Shown in pieces: positions 56,489 to 64,000 of a stretch of DNA of 64,000 bases; the first letter of the stretch is position 1; every line of letters starts with the position of its first letter. Source of the stretch: an uncultured Mesorhizobium sp. (lineage in GTDB: Bacteria > Pseudomonadota > Alphaproteobacteria > Rhizobiales > Rhizobiaceae); assembly GCA_937958475.1 (NCBI GenBank), contig CALFXR010000156.1, positions 31,449-95,448 on the forward strand. Reading direction: 5' to 3'. The notes below the pieces were generated by a model, which searched no databases, was not told the origin of the DNA, and saw only the letters and a program-made list of their open reading frames with translations. A program made the translations under genes and the position numbers.

Positions 56489-59400
56489 TCAGCCGCGGAA
56501 CTCGAAGATCGAGCGGAAGATGCCGGGCGCGATCACCGACAGCGGGTTGACCTGCAGGTTGGGCGAATTGGCGTCCCCGGCGAGGCGGAAGGTGACGCCG
56601 ATCAGGCCGCGGTCGCTGCCGTTGCCGAGGATCTGGCCGAACAGCGGGATCTCGCCAAAAATCCGGTTGAGGCCGTAGGCCGGCATGAAGGTGCCGGTCA
56701 TGTCCATGTTGCCCTTGCGGTCGTAGAGCGTGCCCTGGAAGATCAGGCCGATCGCCGGCCCGCGCAGCACGCCGCGCTCGAGCTTCAGGCTGCCCGGACC
56801 TTTCTCGATCAGCGAGAAGCCGCGCTCGAACTTGACGCGGGAGGTGTCGAGTTCGCCGCGCACGGCCTGGTTCAGGCTGCGCTGGTCGCCGGGCGGCGCG
56901 GTGGCGACGATCGAAGCCAGCTTCGGCTCGTTGACGACGAAGAAATCGGTTGCGTCGACCTGGCCCTTCATCGGCCCGTCCGCCGCCCCGGCAAGACCGA
57001 GCCGGATCGTGCCGCCTTCCATGTGCGGGTAGATGTCGAGGAACTTCAGGATGGCGCCGGCATCGTTGGACTGCATCTCCATCGTACGGCCGCCGTCGCC
57101 GCCGCCGCTGGTGACGGCGACGCGGCCGCCGCGCGACGTCACGGCGTCGAACTTCATGCCCTTCATGACGGCGCCCGTCCCCGAATAGGAGAGCTTCACG
57201 TCGGTCATCCCGGCGTCGTGGAAGCCGGAGACCTGCTTCACCGCGCCGTTCACCGTGACCGCGATCGAACCCGTCGCCTTGGCCGCATCCTCGGAATCCG
57301 ACAGATAGGTCTTGATCAGCGATCGGGCGTCGAGGGATGCGCCGGCGACGTCGACCGCATAGCCCTTTCCGTCCCGGCGGATGGTCACGCGGACGTCGTC
57401 GCCGCGGTTGAGCTTCACCGTCCCCAGTTTCGCCGACTGGAGATTGCCCGACTGCAGCACGAACTCCCCTTCGATGGCGAAGGTCTGCCCCGACAGCTTG
57501 AAGTCCCGGAGCGTGGTCCTGCTGCCGGAGGTGTCGAGGACGAACGTCGCCTTGGCGGCGATGCCGGCTCCCTTGCTCCAGCCGGCCCAGGGGATGGTGA
57601 GCTGCGTATCCGTCAGGTCGGCCTCGATGCGCCGGGGGACGCCCGCGTCGCCTTCGCCGAAGCGGACCCTGGTCGGCCCGTCGAGCATCATGGAAAGGCC
57701 CGGCGCGATCGCCTCCCGCGCCTTGTTGTCGAGCACGACCGAGATCCGGCGCTCGCGCACCACGCCGCTCTCGCCGATCGGCTCGATCATGTCGATTTCC
57801 GCCGGGGCGCCGTTCAGCCTGGCCTTGGCCTTGATCACGGCGCGCGTCGGGTCGACCGTGATCGAGCCCGTGGCTTCGGTGGCCAGCTGTCCGTCGAACG
57901 GCCGCGCCACGTCGAGATCCTGGAAGTCGAGGGCAACGAGCCAGCCGAGCCGGACGTCTTCGCCGACGTCGTGGAGCGGGATGTCGGCCTTGACGTTGCC
58001 GGAAACCTGGCCGGAGAACTCTTCGGCGGTCATGCCGATGTGGCGCATCGCGTCGATCGGTTCGTAGGAGGCGAGCTCGGTCACCGCCTCCGCCGCGCCG
58101 GCGATGTCCATGTCGAGCTTGCCGATCGTCGGCGCGCGGTTGGCGTTGCGGATGGTCAGAGTGCCGTCGCGGGCCGAGACCATGCGCCCGCTCGGCAGGT
58201 AGACGACGCCGGTGGCCAGCGCGATGTCGACGTCGTTGCCGCGGAAGTCGAGGCGGCCGACGGCGTCGCGCATCGGCGGGATCCGCCCGGCCACGTCGAA
58301 ACGCGCACCGGCGATCTCGAAGTGACCGGAGACCTCGTCGCCCGTCAGCGGAACGCCGTTGCCGAGCCGTCGCGGCGCCACCTTGTAGGTCATGGTGCTG
58401 TCGGTGACGGTGCCGCCGAACAGATTGTTCATCGTCCACTTGCGCGCCGTGCTCGCCGCCAGCCATGGCCAGAGCAGCTTCACATGCGCCACCGGCATCC
58501 TGGGAACCTCGAGCGCCAGCGAGATGCCGGGGGCGCCGTCCTCGACGAAGTCGAAGGCGGCCTTGCCGGACAGCTCGCCGCCCGTGGTGCGGATGCGCAG
58601 TTCCTCCATGGAAAGACGCCGCGACGCGGGGTCGTAGTTGCCGGCGATCCGGGAGAGGAACTCCAGCGCCGGTTCCGTGGAATCGCCCGGCGCGAGGTAG
58701 GAACCGTCGCTGACGAGTTCGTACCGGTAGGCGGCCGGTTCGCCGTCGACATGCGGCTTCGGACCGACCGCGCCGTGGAACACGAACCGCGACCGACCGA
58801 CCGTCAGCAGGGCCTGGTCGATCTCGACCTTGCCGGTGCCGGTGACCAGGGTGGCGGCGACCGAAACATCGCCGGCAATGTTGTCCTGGTCATCGATGCG
58901 GACGAAGGAGTCGGCCACCGATGCCCGGATCGCAAGCCGCGACGCCTCAGCCGGGGCGCCTTCCTCGCCGTTGATGCGCAGTTCGAGCCGGCCGAAGCCC
59001 GTGCCGCGTTCCGCCGCGGTCGATACGGCGGCGTCGCCGCCCTCCGCGCCGCCCTCCACGCCGCGCGTCGCCTCGACGGTGAGATCGAAGCCCGAAATGC
59101 GCCGCGACGCGCCATCCTGCCTGGCCGTGCCGGCCACCGACACGGCATGGCCGGCGACCCTGGCTTCGATCGCGACGGACAGTTCGCCGGGGCGCTCGAC
59201 ATGCAGCGACGCGCTGTCGATGGCGATGGTCTGGCCGGGGCCGTCTTCGCCCGGCAGGACGATCTCGACGCCCGACAGCGCGATCGCCTGCAGCTTGCCG
59301 CCGCCGATGGCGTCGATCGCATTGTGGAGGGCCGAAAGGAGCGCCTTCGCCACGAGATCGGGATCGATGATGCCATTGGCGTCGGCGAGGCCGGCGCTCC

Positions 59401-59908
59401 AGTCGCCTTCGCCGCGCGGAAGCACTTGCGCGGAGACGCGGGCATTCTCGATGCGCACGCTGCCGACCTCGACCCGGCCGGCCAGCAGCGCGAGCGGGCG
59501 CAGTCCGACGCGGACGCTCTGCGCCTTCACCACCTCGTTCGTCGCCGTCTTGAAGAGCGCGTCCTTGATCTCGACGGCGAGGAACCGCTCGCGGTCGAAG
59601 GAAAGTCGCGCCGGCCCGAGCGACGCGTCGAGGTCGATGCCGAGAAGCCGCTCGACCGCCGCCTCGGCCTCGCCGCGGACGCCGTCGGTGCTGATGCCGT
59701 TGACGCCGACGAAGTAGAGCGCCGCCGCGAGCAGAACGGCCACGCAGCCGAGCACGCCGAACGCCGCACCGGCATAACGCAAGCCGAGCGCCGCCGGGGA
59801 TCGCCGCCGCCACTGCCCCTGCCCCTGCGCGGACGGAAGCGTGTGAAGCTCGGCGATTTCCCCGCGCCTGAACTTGATCTTCTCGTGTTTCTGAACCTCT
59901 GGGTTCAC
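56489..59908 (-). CDS. Giant AsmA-like/DUF3971 envelope protein
   Basis: 1139 residues. A basic cytoplasmic start is followed by one membrane segment (about 47-69, GAAFGVLGCVAVLLAAALYF) and then a very long periplasmic stretch of repeated beta strands. The C-terminal region (GVTFRLAGDANSPNLQVNPLSVIAPGIFRSIFEF) is the typical AsmA-C/DUF3971 end. Large AsmA-like proteins such as YhdP and TamB are thought to carry lipids between membranes; I infer that role here. It is the biggest gene besides the caspase-like one. A long plus-strand reading over it is only an antisense shadow. Confidence 0.88.
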   Translation of the reverse strand: MNPEVQKHEKIKFRRGEIAELHTLPSAQGQGQWRRRSPAALGLRYAGAAFGVLGCVAVLLAAALYFVGVNGISTDGVRGEAEAAVERLLGIDLDASLGPARLSFDRERFLAVEIKDALFKTATNEVVKAQSVRVGLRPLALLAGRVEVGSVRIENARVSAQVLPRGEGDWSAGLADANGIIDPDLVAKALLSALHNAIDAIGGGKLQAIALSGVEIVLPGEDGPGQTIAIDSASLHVERPGELSVAIEARVAGHAVSVAGTARQDGASRRISGFDLTVEATRGVEGGAEGGDAAVSTAAERGTGFGRLELRINGEEGAPAEASRLAIRASVADSFVRIDDQDNIAGDVSVAATLVTGTGKVEIDQALLTVGRSRFVFHGAVGPKPHVDGEPAAYRYELVSDGSYLAPGDSTEPALEFLSRIAGNYDPASRRLSMEELRIRTTGGELSGKAAFDFVEDGAPGISLALEVPRMPVAHVKLLWPWLAASTARKWTMNNLFGGTVTDSTMTYKVAPRRLGNGVPLTGDEVSGHFEIAGARFDVAGRIPPMRDAVGRLDFRGNDVDIALATGVVYLPSGRMVSARDGTLTIRNANRAPTIGKLDMDIAGAAEAVTELASYEPIDAMRHIGMTAEEFSGQVSGNVKADIPLHDVGEDVRLGWLVALDFQDLDVARPFDGQLATEATGSITVDPTRAVIKAKARLNGAPAEIDMIEPIGESGVVRERRISVVLDNKAREAIAPGLSMMLDGPTRVRFGEGDAGVPRRIEADLTDTQLTIPWAGWSKGAGIAAKATFVLDTSGSRTTLRDFKLSGQTFAIEGEFVLQSGNLQSAKLGTVKLNRGDDVRVTIRRDGKGYAVDVAGASLDARSLIKTYLSDSEDAAKATGSIAVTVNGAVKQVSGFHDAGMTDVKLSYSGTGAVMKGMKFDAVTSRGGRVAVTSGGGDGGRTMEMQSNDAGAILKFLDIYPHMEGGTIRLGLAGAADGPMKGQVDATDFFVVNEPKLASIVATAPPGDQRSLNQAVRGELDTSRVKFERGFSLIEKGPGSLKLERGVLRGPAIGLIFQGTLYDRKGNMDMTGTFMPAYGLNRIFGEIPLFGQILGNGSDRGLIGVTFRLAGDANSPNLQVNPLSVIAPGIFRSIFEFRG

Positions 59909-60000
59909 TCGGTTCCCTTAACGGTCCGCAACTGTGGACGAATCCGCGCCGCCATCCTATTTGCCAGCCGCAGCGGCTAAGCGCAAACAAGGGCAAGGAT

Positions 60001-60468
60001 ATGACTGAACCGACGGCGGGCGGCATCGCCCCGGACTTCTCCCTTCCCCGGGACGGCGGCGGCACTGTTGCGCTGAGAGATTTCGCCGGCAAGGCGGTCG
60101 TGGTCTATTTCTATCCGCAGGACGACACCAAGTCCTGCACCGCCGAAGCCATCGACTTCTCGGCCCTGTCGCCGGAATTCGCGGCGGCCGGCGCGGCGAT
60201 CGTCGGCATATCCCCGGACGCGCCGGCGCGCCACGACCGCTTCAAGGCCAAGCACGGGCTGAGCGTCGTCCTCGCCGCCGACGAGGCGCGCACGGTCATC
60301 GAGGCGTATGGCGCCTGGGGAGAAAAGAGCCTCTACGGGCGCAAATACATGGGCGTCATCCGCTCGACGGTGCTGATCGGCCGCGACGGCCGCATCGCCC
60401 GGATCTGGCGCAACGTCCGGGTCAGGAACCACGCAGCCGAGGTTCTCGAAGCGGTGAAGGCGCTCTGA
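60001..60468 (+). CDS. bcp: Bcp-type peroxiredoxin (thiol peroxidase)
   Basis: 155 residues. Bcp/PrxQ reduces hydroperoxides with a peroxidatic cysteine. The active-site run is YFYPQDDTKSCTAEAIDFS: the P, T and C of the family pattern are present, but the glycine before the cysteine is serine, and the usual second cysteine five residues on is isoleucine, so it may act as a one-cysteine enzyme. LPVVLAADE-type region reads LSVVLAADEA. It diverges from the AsmA-like gene. Confidence 0.9.
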   Translation: MTEPTAGGIAPDFSLPRDGGGTVALRDFAGKAVVVYFYPQDDTKSCTAEAIDFSALSPEFAAAGAAIVGISPDAPARHDRFKAKHGLSVVLAADEARTVIEAYGAWGEKSLYGRKYMGVIRSTVLIGRDGRIARIWRNVRVRNHAAEVLEAVKAL

Positions 60469-60531
60469 CCGGGAACCGGCGGCCGCGCATTGCGTTTCTC
60501 CCCCAGCGAAACGAATGCGAAGGATGGACCG

Positions 60532-60609
60532 ATGCTGCGAGGACTCATGCTCTGGATGCTGGGCATCCCGATTCCCATCATCATCCTGCTGTGGCTGTTC
60601 CTCGACTAG
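60532..60609 (+). CDS. 25-residue hydrophobic membrane peptide
   Basis: A short reading frame, MLRGLMLWMLGIPIPIIILL then WLFLD, with the ribosome site AAGGATGG seven bases upstream. It is one membrane helix with a conserved-looking GIPIPIIILL core that I recall from small hypothetical proteins of other alphaproteobacteria (not verified). It lies 63 bases after bcp and 42 bases before a strong terminator, which supports it being transcribed. Function unknown. Confidence 0.7.
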   Translation: MLRGLMLWMLGIPIPIIILLWLFLD

Positions 60610-60650
60610 GACGCCACGGCCGGCCCCGACAGCCCAGACCCGACACCCCA

Positions 60651-60676
60651 GACCCGCCGCCGGCGGGTCTTTTCTT
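60651..60676 (+). terminator. Strong Rho-independent terminator
   Basis: GACCCGCC at 60651-60658 pairs perfectly with GGCGGGTC at 60662-60669 around a three-base loop, followed at once by TTTTCTT. It ends the bcp/microprotein transcript. Confidence 0.85.
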
Positions 60677-60704
60677 GTCGCAGGACTCTCTTCTTGTCGC
60701 AGGA
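60672..60704. repeat. 14-bp direct repeat after the terminator
   Basis: TTCTTGTCGCAGGA occurs at 60672-60685 and again at 60691-60704, a 19-base period, exact. The first copy overlaps the T-tail of the terminator. Probably a local duplication. Confidence 0.85.
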
Positions 60705-60818
60705 GAGCGGTCCCGGCCGGGGATGCCGGACGCGCCAGTCGTCGCGGACACGCACGATCGTGCCCGGGAGGGCATGGCGGGATGGCGGACTGGAAGTTCT
60801 TTTTTCAGCCCCCAGGCG

Positions 60819-61241
60819 TCAGGGCGGGCGGGACGGACGGCGCGCGGCGGGAAGCCGGAAGACCAGGATCAGCGGCAGGCGCGGCGCGGCGTGGGGCGGC
60901 GTCCAGCCGGCAGGACCGCGATCGGGCCGGTCGCCGGGCGCTTCCTCGGCGTCGGCGAGTGCGCCGAGAACGGCGGCGAGCATACGCAGGCGCAGCGCCA
61001 GGAGCTGGGCATCGGCCGCGCCGTAGTGTCGGCCAAGCGGCCCGTCGAGGCACCAGCCGTCGGCCTCGATTTCCCTGGAGATGAAGCGGCACGCGATCGC
61101 TTCGGCACGGAAGAGGACGACAAGGACGAGGAAGCGGACGGGCAAGGACCGGGCGGCGGCGCGTTCGGCAAGCAGCGCCAGGGCGAGCAGCGTCAGGGCG
61201 ATGCCGCGAAACGTCCCCCTGTCCTGCACCGCACCCGCCAT
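60819..61241 (-). CDS. Small membrane protein of unknown function
   Basis: 140 residues from the ATG at 61241. There is a hydrophobic stretch near the start (GIALTLLALALLAERAAARS), a second one (LPVRFLVLVVLFRAEAIACRF), a soluble middle, and a weak third segment at the end (APRLPLILVFRLPA). The codon use and strand fit a real gene. A longer frame to 61490 adds a proline-rich leader of no known type. Not recognised. It converges on the bcp/microprotein unit. Confidence 0.65.
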   Translation of the reverse strand: MAGAVQDRGTFRGIALTLLALALLAERAAARSLPVRFLVLVVLFRAEAIACRFISREIEADGWCLDGPLGRHYGAADAQLLALRLRMLAAVLGALADAEEAPGDRPDRGPAGWTPPHAAPRLPLILVFRLPAARRPSRPP

Positions 61242-61602
61242 GTCCGGGCCTCCCGTTGACCGCGGCGATTCTACGGCGGGTTTTGCGGATGGGGACAAAT
61301 TGCCGCCGGATCGCGGCCGGAATCGCGGAAGTCGTTGATTTCGTTGAAGGGGGGCGCGGATTTTATCCCCGCGATGGACAGTGCCCCTCGAAGGGCTGGC
61401 GGTCAGGGCTAGGGGCGGATGGCGATGGAGGGGTGGGGGCGGAATGGAGGGTTTTGGGTAGCAGAGTTGGGAAAGTAGCCATTCAGGCAAACTGCGGTTT
61501 ATACCTGGTAGCGGATTGGCAGCACCCTCATTCTGGAAATGGGTGCGTTGCTCGTTAGTCCGACCTATATAAATGTGTCAGACGGTGTTCGGAGGGGCAA
61601 GG
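61242..61602. other. Gene-free stretch before the A/T-rich islet
   Basis: 361 bases with no convincing gene. It includes the upstream region of the small membrane protein and, from about 61480 on, becomes more A/T-rich. No tRNA or repeat border was found. It ends in the GGAGG ribosome site of the next gene. Confidence 0.5.
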
Positions 61603-62640
61603 TTGGGCGAAGGCAAACGAGAGCAACGTCCCGAGAAGCCAAAACAGGGCAGCCGCCCGATTGACCGGGTGAGAGATGGGGCCTGCATGCTCACCGTCGG
61701 CACCGAAACAGAGGGCGTGCTGACCGCCATGGTCGCGCTATCGGACGTTGCTTTTATGGTGAAGGAGCGTGCGATCTATAGGTTATTGATGGCCGATCAC
61801 ATCGACCCAGATCGTGAGAACATCAACATCCCGAACAGTGTACAGCTCACGTTGGCTGCTGGCTCGGATTCGGATTTGGTGGCCCGAACTCTGCTAACGG
61901 CCGACGAGCTATTTTCGAAGAAATATTTCGCCGAAGACGTTCGCCAAGAGCTAGTTTTAGTCACTGTAGAAGTTGCGAAAAATCTTCTATCAGCGCTGGA
62001 AATCGCCGATGCCCTGCGTGCTCGTGTCGACGGTCTCAGCCAGCCCGTTGAAGTAAAGAACAGGGCAGCGACTCTGCCGGCGGTAGGCTCCATTGAGCAG
62101 AGGGTCAACGCGTTTGTCCAAGCCGCTCACTCGGCTGTTCAACAGTTGTACGATCTGCCGCGTTCCTTCATCAAGTTTCCGCCCAAGGGTTGGCCGGACA
62201 ATTTCACAGAGGCGCTTCAATCAAAGTGGGGGGACGAACACAGATTTACACACTTTGCTCGATCGACGGCCCCTTTCGTCAAGTTCCTCCGGAACGCTCG
62301 GCACTGCGTTGAACACCGCCGCGGTGACCAGCGGATTGATGCGAGAGACTTTCATCTCACAAAAGACGGACGTCTGAACCGGCCTACCGTTGCCATTGTT
62401 CACAGCGCAACGCCGTTGGACCCTACCGATCTGGTGGAATTCATGGCTTCGATACTGGATCAGCTAATCGAAGTGACCGAGGCAATGTTAGCCCATGTTG
62501 CCGACGCATTCCGTCAGGAGTCGTTCGCTGGGTTTCCACTTGCTATTGCTGAAATTCCTGTGGATCAGCGTAGAACCGGTTCTCGGGTCCGCCTTGCATA
62601 CTTCACGATGATAAATGGCGGTTGGGCGCGCTTAGGGTAA
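61603..62640 (+). CDS. Unknown protein of the A/T-rich islet
   Basis: 345 residues from a TTG start at 61603, which follows a full GGAGGGG with seven bases between; an ATG at 61573 has none. The protein looks mainly helical, with no signal peptide or membrane segment. Around residues 228-240 the run FLRNARHCVEHRR contains R-x4-H (R233, H238), the pattern of HEPN-type RNases, but one motif is weak evidence. The segment RNARHCVEHRRGDQRID is the most charged and conserved-looking part. Base use is visibly more A/T-rich than neighbours, suggesting recent gain. Not recognised. Confidence 0.7.
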   Translation: MGEGKREQRPEKPKQGSRPIDRVRDGACMLTVGTETEGVLTAMVALSDVAFMVKERAIYRLLMADHIDPDRENINIPNSVQLTLAAGSDSDLVARTLLTADELFSKKYFAEDVRQELVLVTVEVAKNLLSALEIADALRARVDGLSQPVEVKNRAATLPAVGSIEQRVNAFVQAAHSAVQQLYDLPRSFIKFPPKGWPDNFTEALQSKWGDEHRFTHFARSTAPFVKFLRNARHCVEHRRGDQRIDARDFHLTKDGRLNRPTVAIVHSATPLDPTDLVEFMASILDQLIEVTEAMLAHVADAFRQESFAGFPLAIAEIPVDQRRTGSRVRLAYFTMINGGWARLG

Positions 62641-62709
62641 GTTGTACGCCAATCTCATCCCAAAGGTGTGAGAATCGTAGCCGAGCGGTCAACCGGATGG
62701 TGTGCTCCT

Positions 62710-62846
62710 GCGGTTTGTGGCAAACCGCCGCTCATCGTGGACCGACCGAACTGGGGTCGGTGACTGCCATAAACGGCAGGCCAAAAGCGATTTCCGGGGG
62801 TGGCGGGAAAGGGACGGGCAGCTCTCTGATACCGCTGCGGGAGAGC
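62710..62846. repeat. Row of four hairpins between the convergent islet genes
   Basis: Within the 243-base gap lie GCGGTTTG/CAAACCGC (62710-62728, three-base loop), ACCGACC/GGTCGGT (62741-62761), CTGCC/GGCAG (62764-62779) and GCTCTC/GAGAGC (62821-62846). All are perfect short stems. They could form a folded RNA, or act as terminators for the two convergent genes, though no T-runs follow. I cannot assign it to a known RNA family. Confidence 0.5.
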
Positions 62847-62883
62847 CGGCCTTCAGCTGGTCAGCGGACTTCGACTGCGCCGA

Positions 62884-63534
62884 CTAGCGAGGCAATAGAA
62901 GGTACTCGACAAAATCCTCAGTCATTTCGTAGCGGTATACGTCATTGAATTTGATGTCCACCAAAGCACCGTAATTTTCCATGACGTTCAGCTTCCCCAG
63001 CAATTCGTCATGGTCATCATAGTAGTATGTGAAATATGTTCGGTCCTGACCGCCATAACCCCAGCCTCTTTTCAAAGCGATTAGTTCGCGCGTGAATGGA
63101 CTGTTAGCTATGTCTTCTCGCATCTCGGCCACCAAGTTCGGCAGCATTCTCTCCAGTCGTTCAAAGCTGCGCGAAACCACAATCGAGAGCCCACGCAGAC
63201 CAAGGTAGGCCCGCATCTCGGCTAGCGTCTTCCATTCATGTAGTTGCTCAATCGTATGGCTGTGCATATCAACGTCGATCAAGCGGCTACAGGTCTGACA
63301 GAGCCAAATACCATTCTCAGCGGCGGAGCGTTCCTCTGAGGTCATGTTGGGGTCGTACCTCGGGCCGCCCTCAGCGGCGGCAGTGATGTGGGCCGCAACG
63401 CCTATGCTTGCTGTATCGCCGCCTCCATCCGGCCCAATCGTCGGCCGAAGGCAAGAGGGACTGGAACAACGGTAACCTGCGCGTTGTGCAATTTGTCGGA
63501 CAATCGGCTGTCTAAACTCGTCGCGTGTACCCAT
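62884..63534 (-). CDS. HNH-type nuclease-like protein
   Basis: 216 residues from the ATG at 63534. The N-terminal half has the HNH zinc-finger pattern: C23-x4-C28 (YRCSSPSCLRP), the histidine 49 in GVAAHITAAAEGGPRYDP, N74 in ENGIWLCQTC, C79-x2-C82, and D87 in LIDVD. The AAHI-x-A-x-x-GGPRYD stretch recalls HNH domains of anti-phage effectors. The C-terminal half (about 105-216) is helical then beta and not recognised. It faces the unknown gene across 243 bases. It is more A/T-rich than neighbours. A nuclease role, perhaps in defence, is inference. Confidence 0.82.
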   Translation of the reverse strand: MGTRDEFRQPIVRQIAQRAGYRCSSPSCLRPTIGPDGGGDTASIGVAAHITAAAEGGPRYDPNMTSEERSAAENGIWLCQTCSRLIDVDMHSHTIEQLHEWKTLAEMRAYLGLRGLSIVVSRSFERLERMLPNLVAEMREDIANSPFTRELIALKRGWGYGGQDRTYFTYYYDDHDELLGKLNVMENYGALVDIKFNDVYRYEMTEDFVEYLLLPR

Positions 63535-64000
63535 GTCGCCAGTAAGCCTCAGCTGCACTAGCCATGCAAGAACGGATAACTTGTGCTGGCCACGCCGACA
63601 GTTGGGCATCCAAGACGGCGGCTTTCAGCATTCTGCCAGTAGCCTTAGAACGGCTATAATGGCGTCGCAACCTGCCCTTCCCGTGATTCCCCAAGCGGTC
63701 CGGTTCCCCGATACCGATCGCCAGGGCCGGACCTTCGGCACGCGGCCCCCGAATCCGACTCTTGCCGTCCACGAAGGACGCGTGCCCTTCGCCCGCCGTT
63801 CGGCGTTGCCGCGGCGTTCCGGCATGGACGCAATAGTTTCCGCCTTCGCTTTCTCCTGCTTCGCCATGGGAGGACGAAGGCGCGGGGGCGGCGCCGGGCT
63901 CCCCCTCTCCGTCGCCGCTTCGCGGCGCCACCTCTCCCCCACAAAGTGGGGGCGAGGAGTGGCGCCCGTCCTTCACGCTTCGTCATCCACGGGCAAGCGA
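63535..64000. other. Gene-poor end region with palindromic repeat
   Basis: 466 bases with no supported gene, although long weak readings exist on both strands. At 63913-63927 CGCCGC-TTC-GCGGCG and at 63936-63952 CCCCCAC-AAA-GTGGGGG form two perfect hairpins within a C-rich block (63895-63960) of the kind that recurs between rhizobial genes. A GGTCCGG/CCGGACC pair lies near 63697-63734. The region may be an intergenic repeat element. Confidence 0.55.

Noticed and set aside
53801..59980. A 2059-residue open frame on the plus strand
   Set aside because: It runs antisense to anmK and the AsmA-like gene and across tyrS in another frame; composition is arginine/histidine-rich with no domain. It is a GC-rich shadow.
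62672..62745. tRNA-like GTAGCCGAGCGGTCAACC stretch
   Set aside because: The D-arm-like text is not followed by an anticodon arm, T-loop or pairing acceptor ends; it is not a tRNA.
63512..63986. Overlapping weak frames of 105-154 residues on the minus strand and a plus-strand frame from 63658
   Set aside because: No ribosome site, no known domain, and a repeat-rich composition. Left as intergenic.

Overview
The window is 64 kb of GC-rich, densely coding chromosome. It looks like an alphaproteobacterium of the order Hyphomicrobiales (Rhizobiales), most likely near Mesorhizobium and other Phyllobacteriaceae. This rests on several things seen together: a Cpa/Tad pilus block of rhizobial type, the neighbour sets recJ-glpX-hom-aminotransferase and folE-hisI-patatin, a desulfurase-sufBCDS-sufT operon with an Irr-type iron box in front, a FixK/FNR-type box, many TTG/GTG starts with good Shine-Dalgarno sequences, and Omp25/31-like porins. 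The genus assignment is inference.

Layout. 1-7.6 kb, minus strand: the start of coaD (cut by the window edge) and a Tad/Cpa block, cpaB-cpaC-lipoprotein-cpaE-cpaF-tadB-tadC. 7.8-16.5 kb: parE, a secreted unknown, a DUF2336 protein, a coupled MaoC/CitE-like pair, a flavin reductase/nitroreductase pair, a secreted repeat protein and an acyltransferase. 16.6-23.3 kb: thrS, yidD, a luciferase-like oxidoreductase, a two-cysteine NifU-like scaffold, folE, hisI and a patatin phospholipase. 23.3-28.9 kb, minus strand: recJ, glpX, hom and an alaC-like aminotransferase. 29-33 kb: a very large secreted caspase-like protein and a small lipoprotein. 33.2-42.1 kb: phaC, an M15/YcbK-like lipoprotein, tRNA-Glu, a glycosyltransferase-like gene, a DUF900 hydrolase, a double-barrel outer-membrane protein and map. 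42.2-45.8 kb: radC, an SLC13 permease and a Crp/Fnr regulator. 45.8-52.5 kb, minus strand: the SUF iron-sulfur operon. 52.7-60.6 kb: a small hydrolase, a DUF1508 protein, anmK, tyrS, a giant AsmA-like protein, bcp and a 25-residue membrane peptide. 60.8-64 kb: a small membrane protein, then a visibly more A/T-rich islet with an unknown gene and an HNH-type gene facing each other, ending in palindromic repeat DNA.

How the genes work together. The Cpa genes form the inner-membrane platform, ATPase, secretin and localisation factors of a type IVc pilus, but the pilin, prepilin peptidase and pseudopilin genes are not here. The desulfurase-sufB-sufC-sufD-sufS-sufT run makes Fe-S clusters and appears to be under iron/haem control by Irr. 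A separate NifU-like protein sits by folE. thrS and tyrS serve translation, parE, recJ and radC DNA topology and repair, and glpX, hom and the aminotransferase central carbon and amino-acid metabolism.

The least explained parts are the convergent unknown/HNH islet at 61.6-63.5 kb, the 29-bp hairpin made of 7-mer repeats filling the sufD-sufS gap, the caspase-like protein with an EF-hand loop, and the duplicated outer-membrane barrel. No CRISPR array, prophage or insertion sequence was seen.
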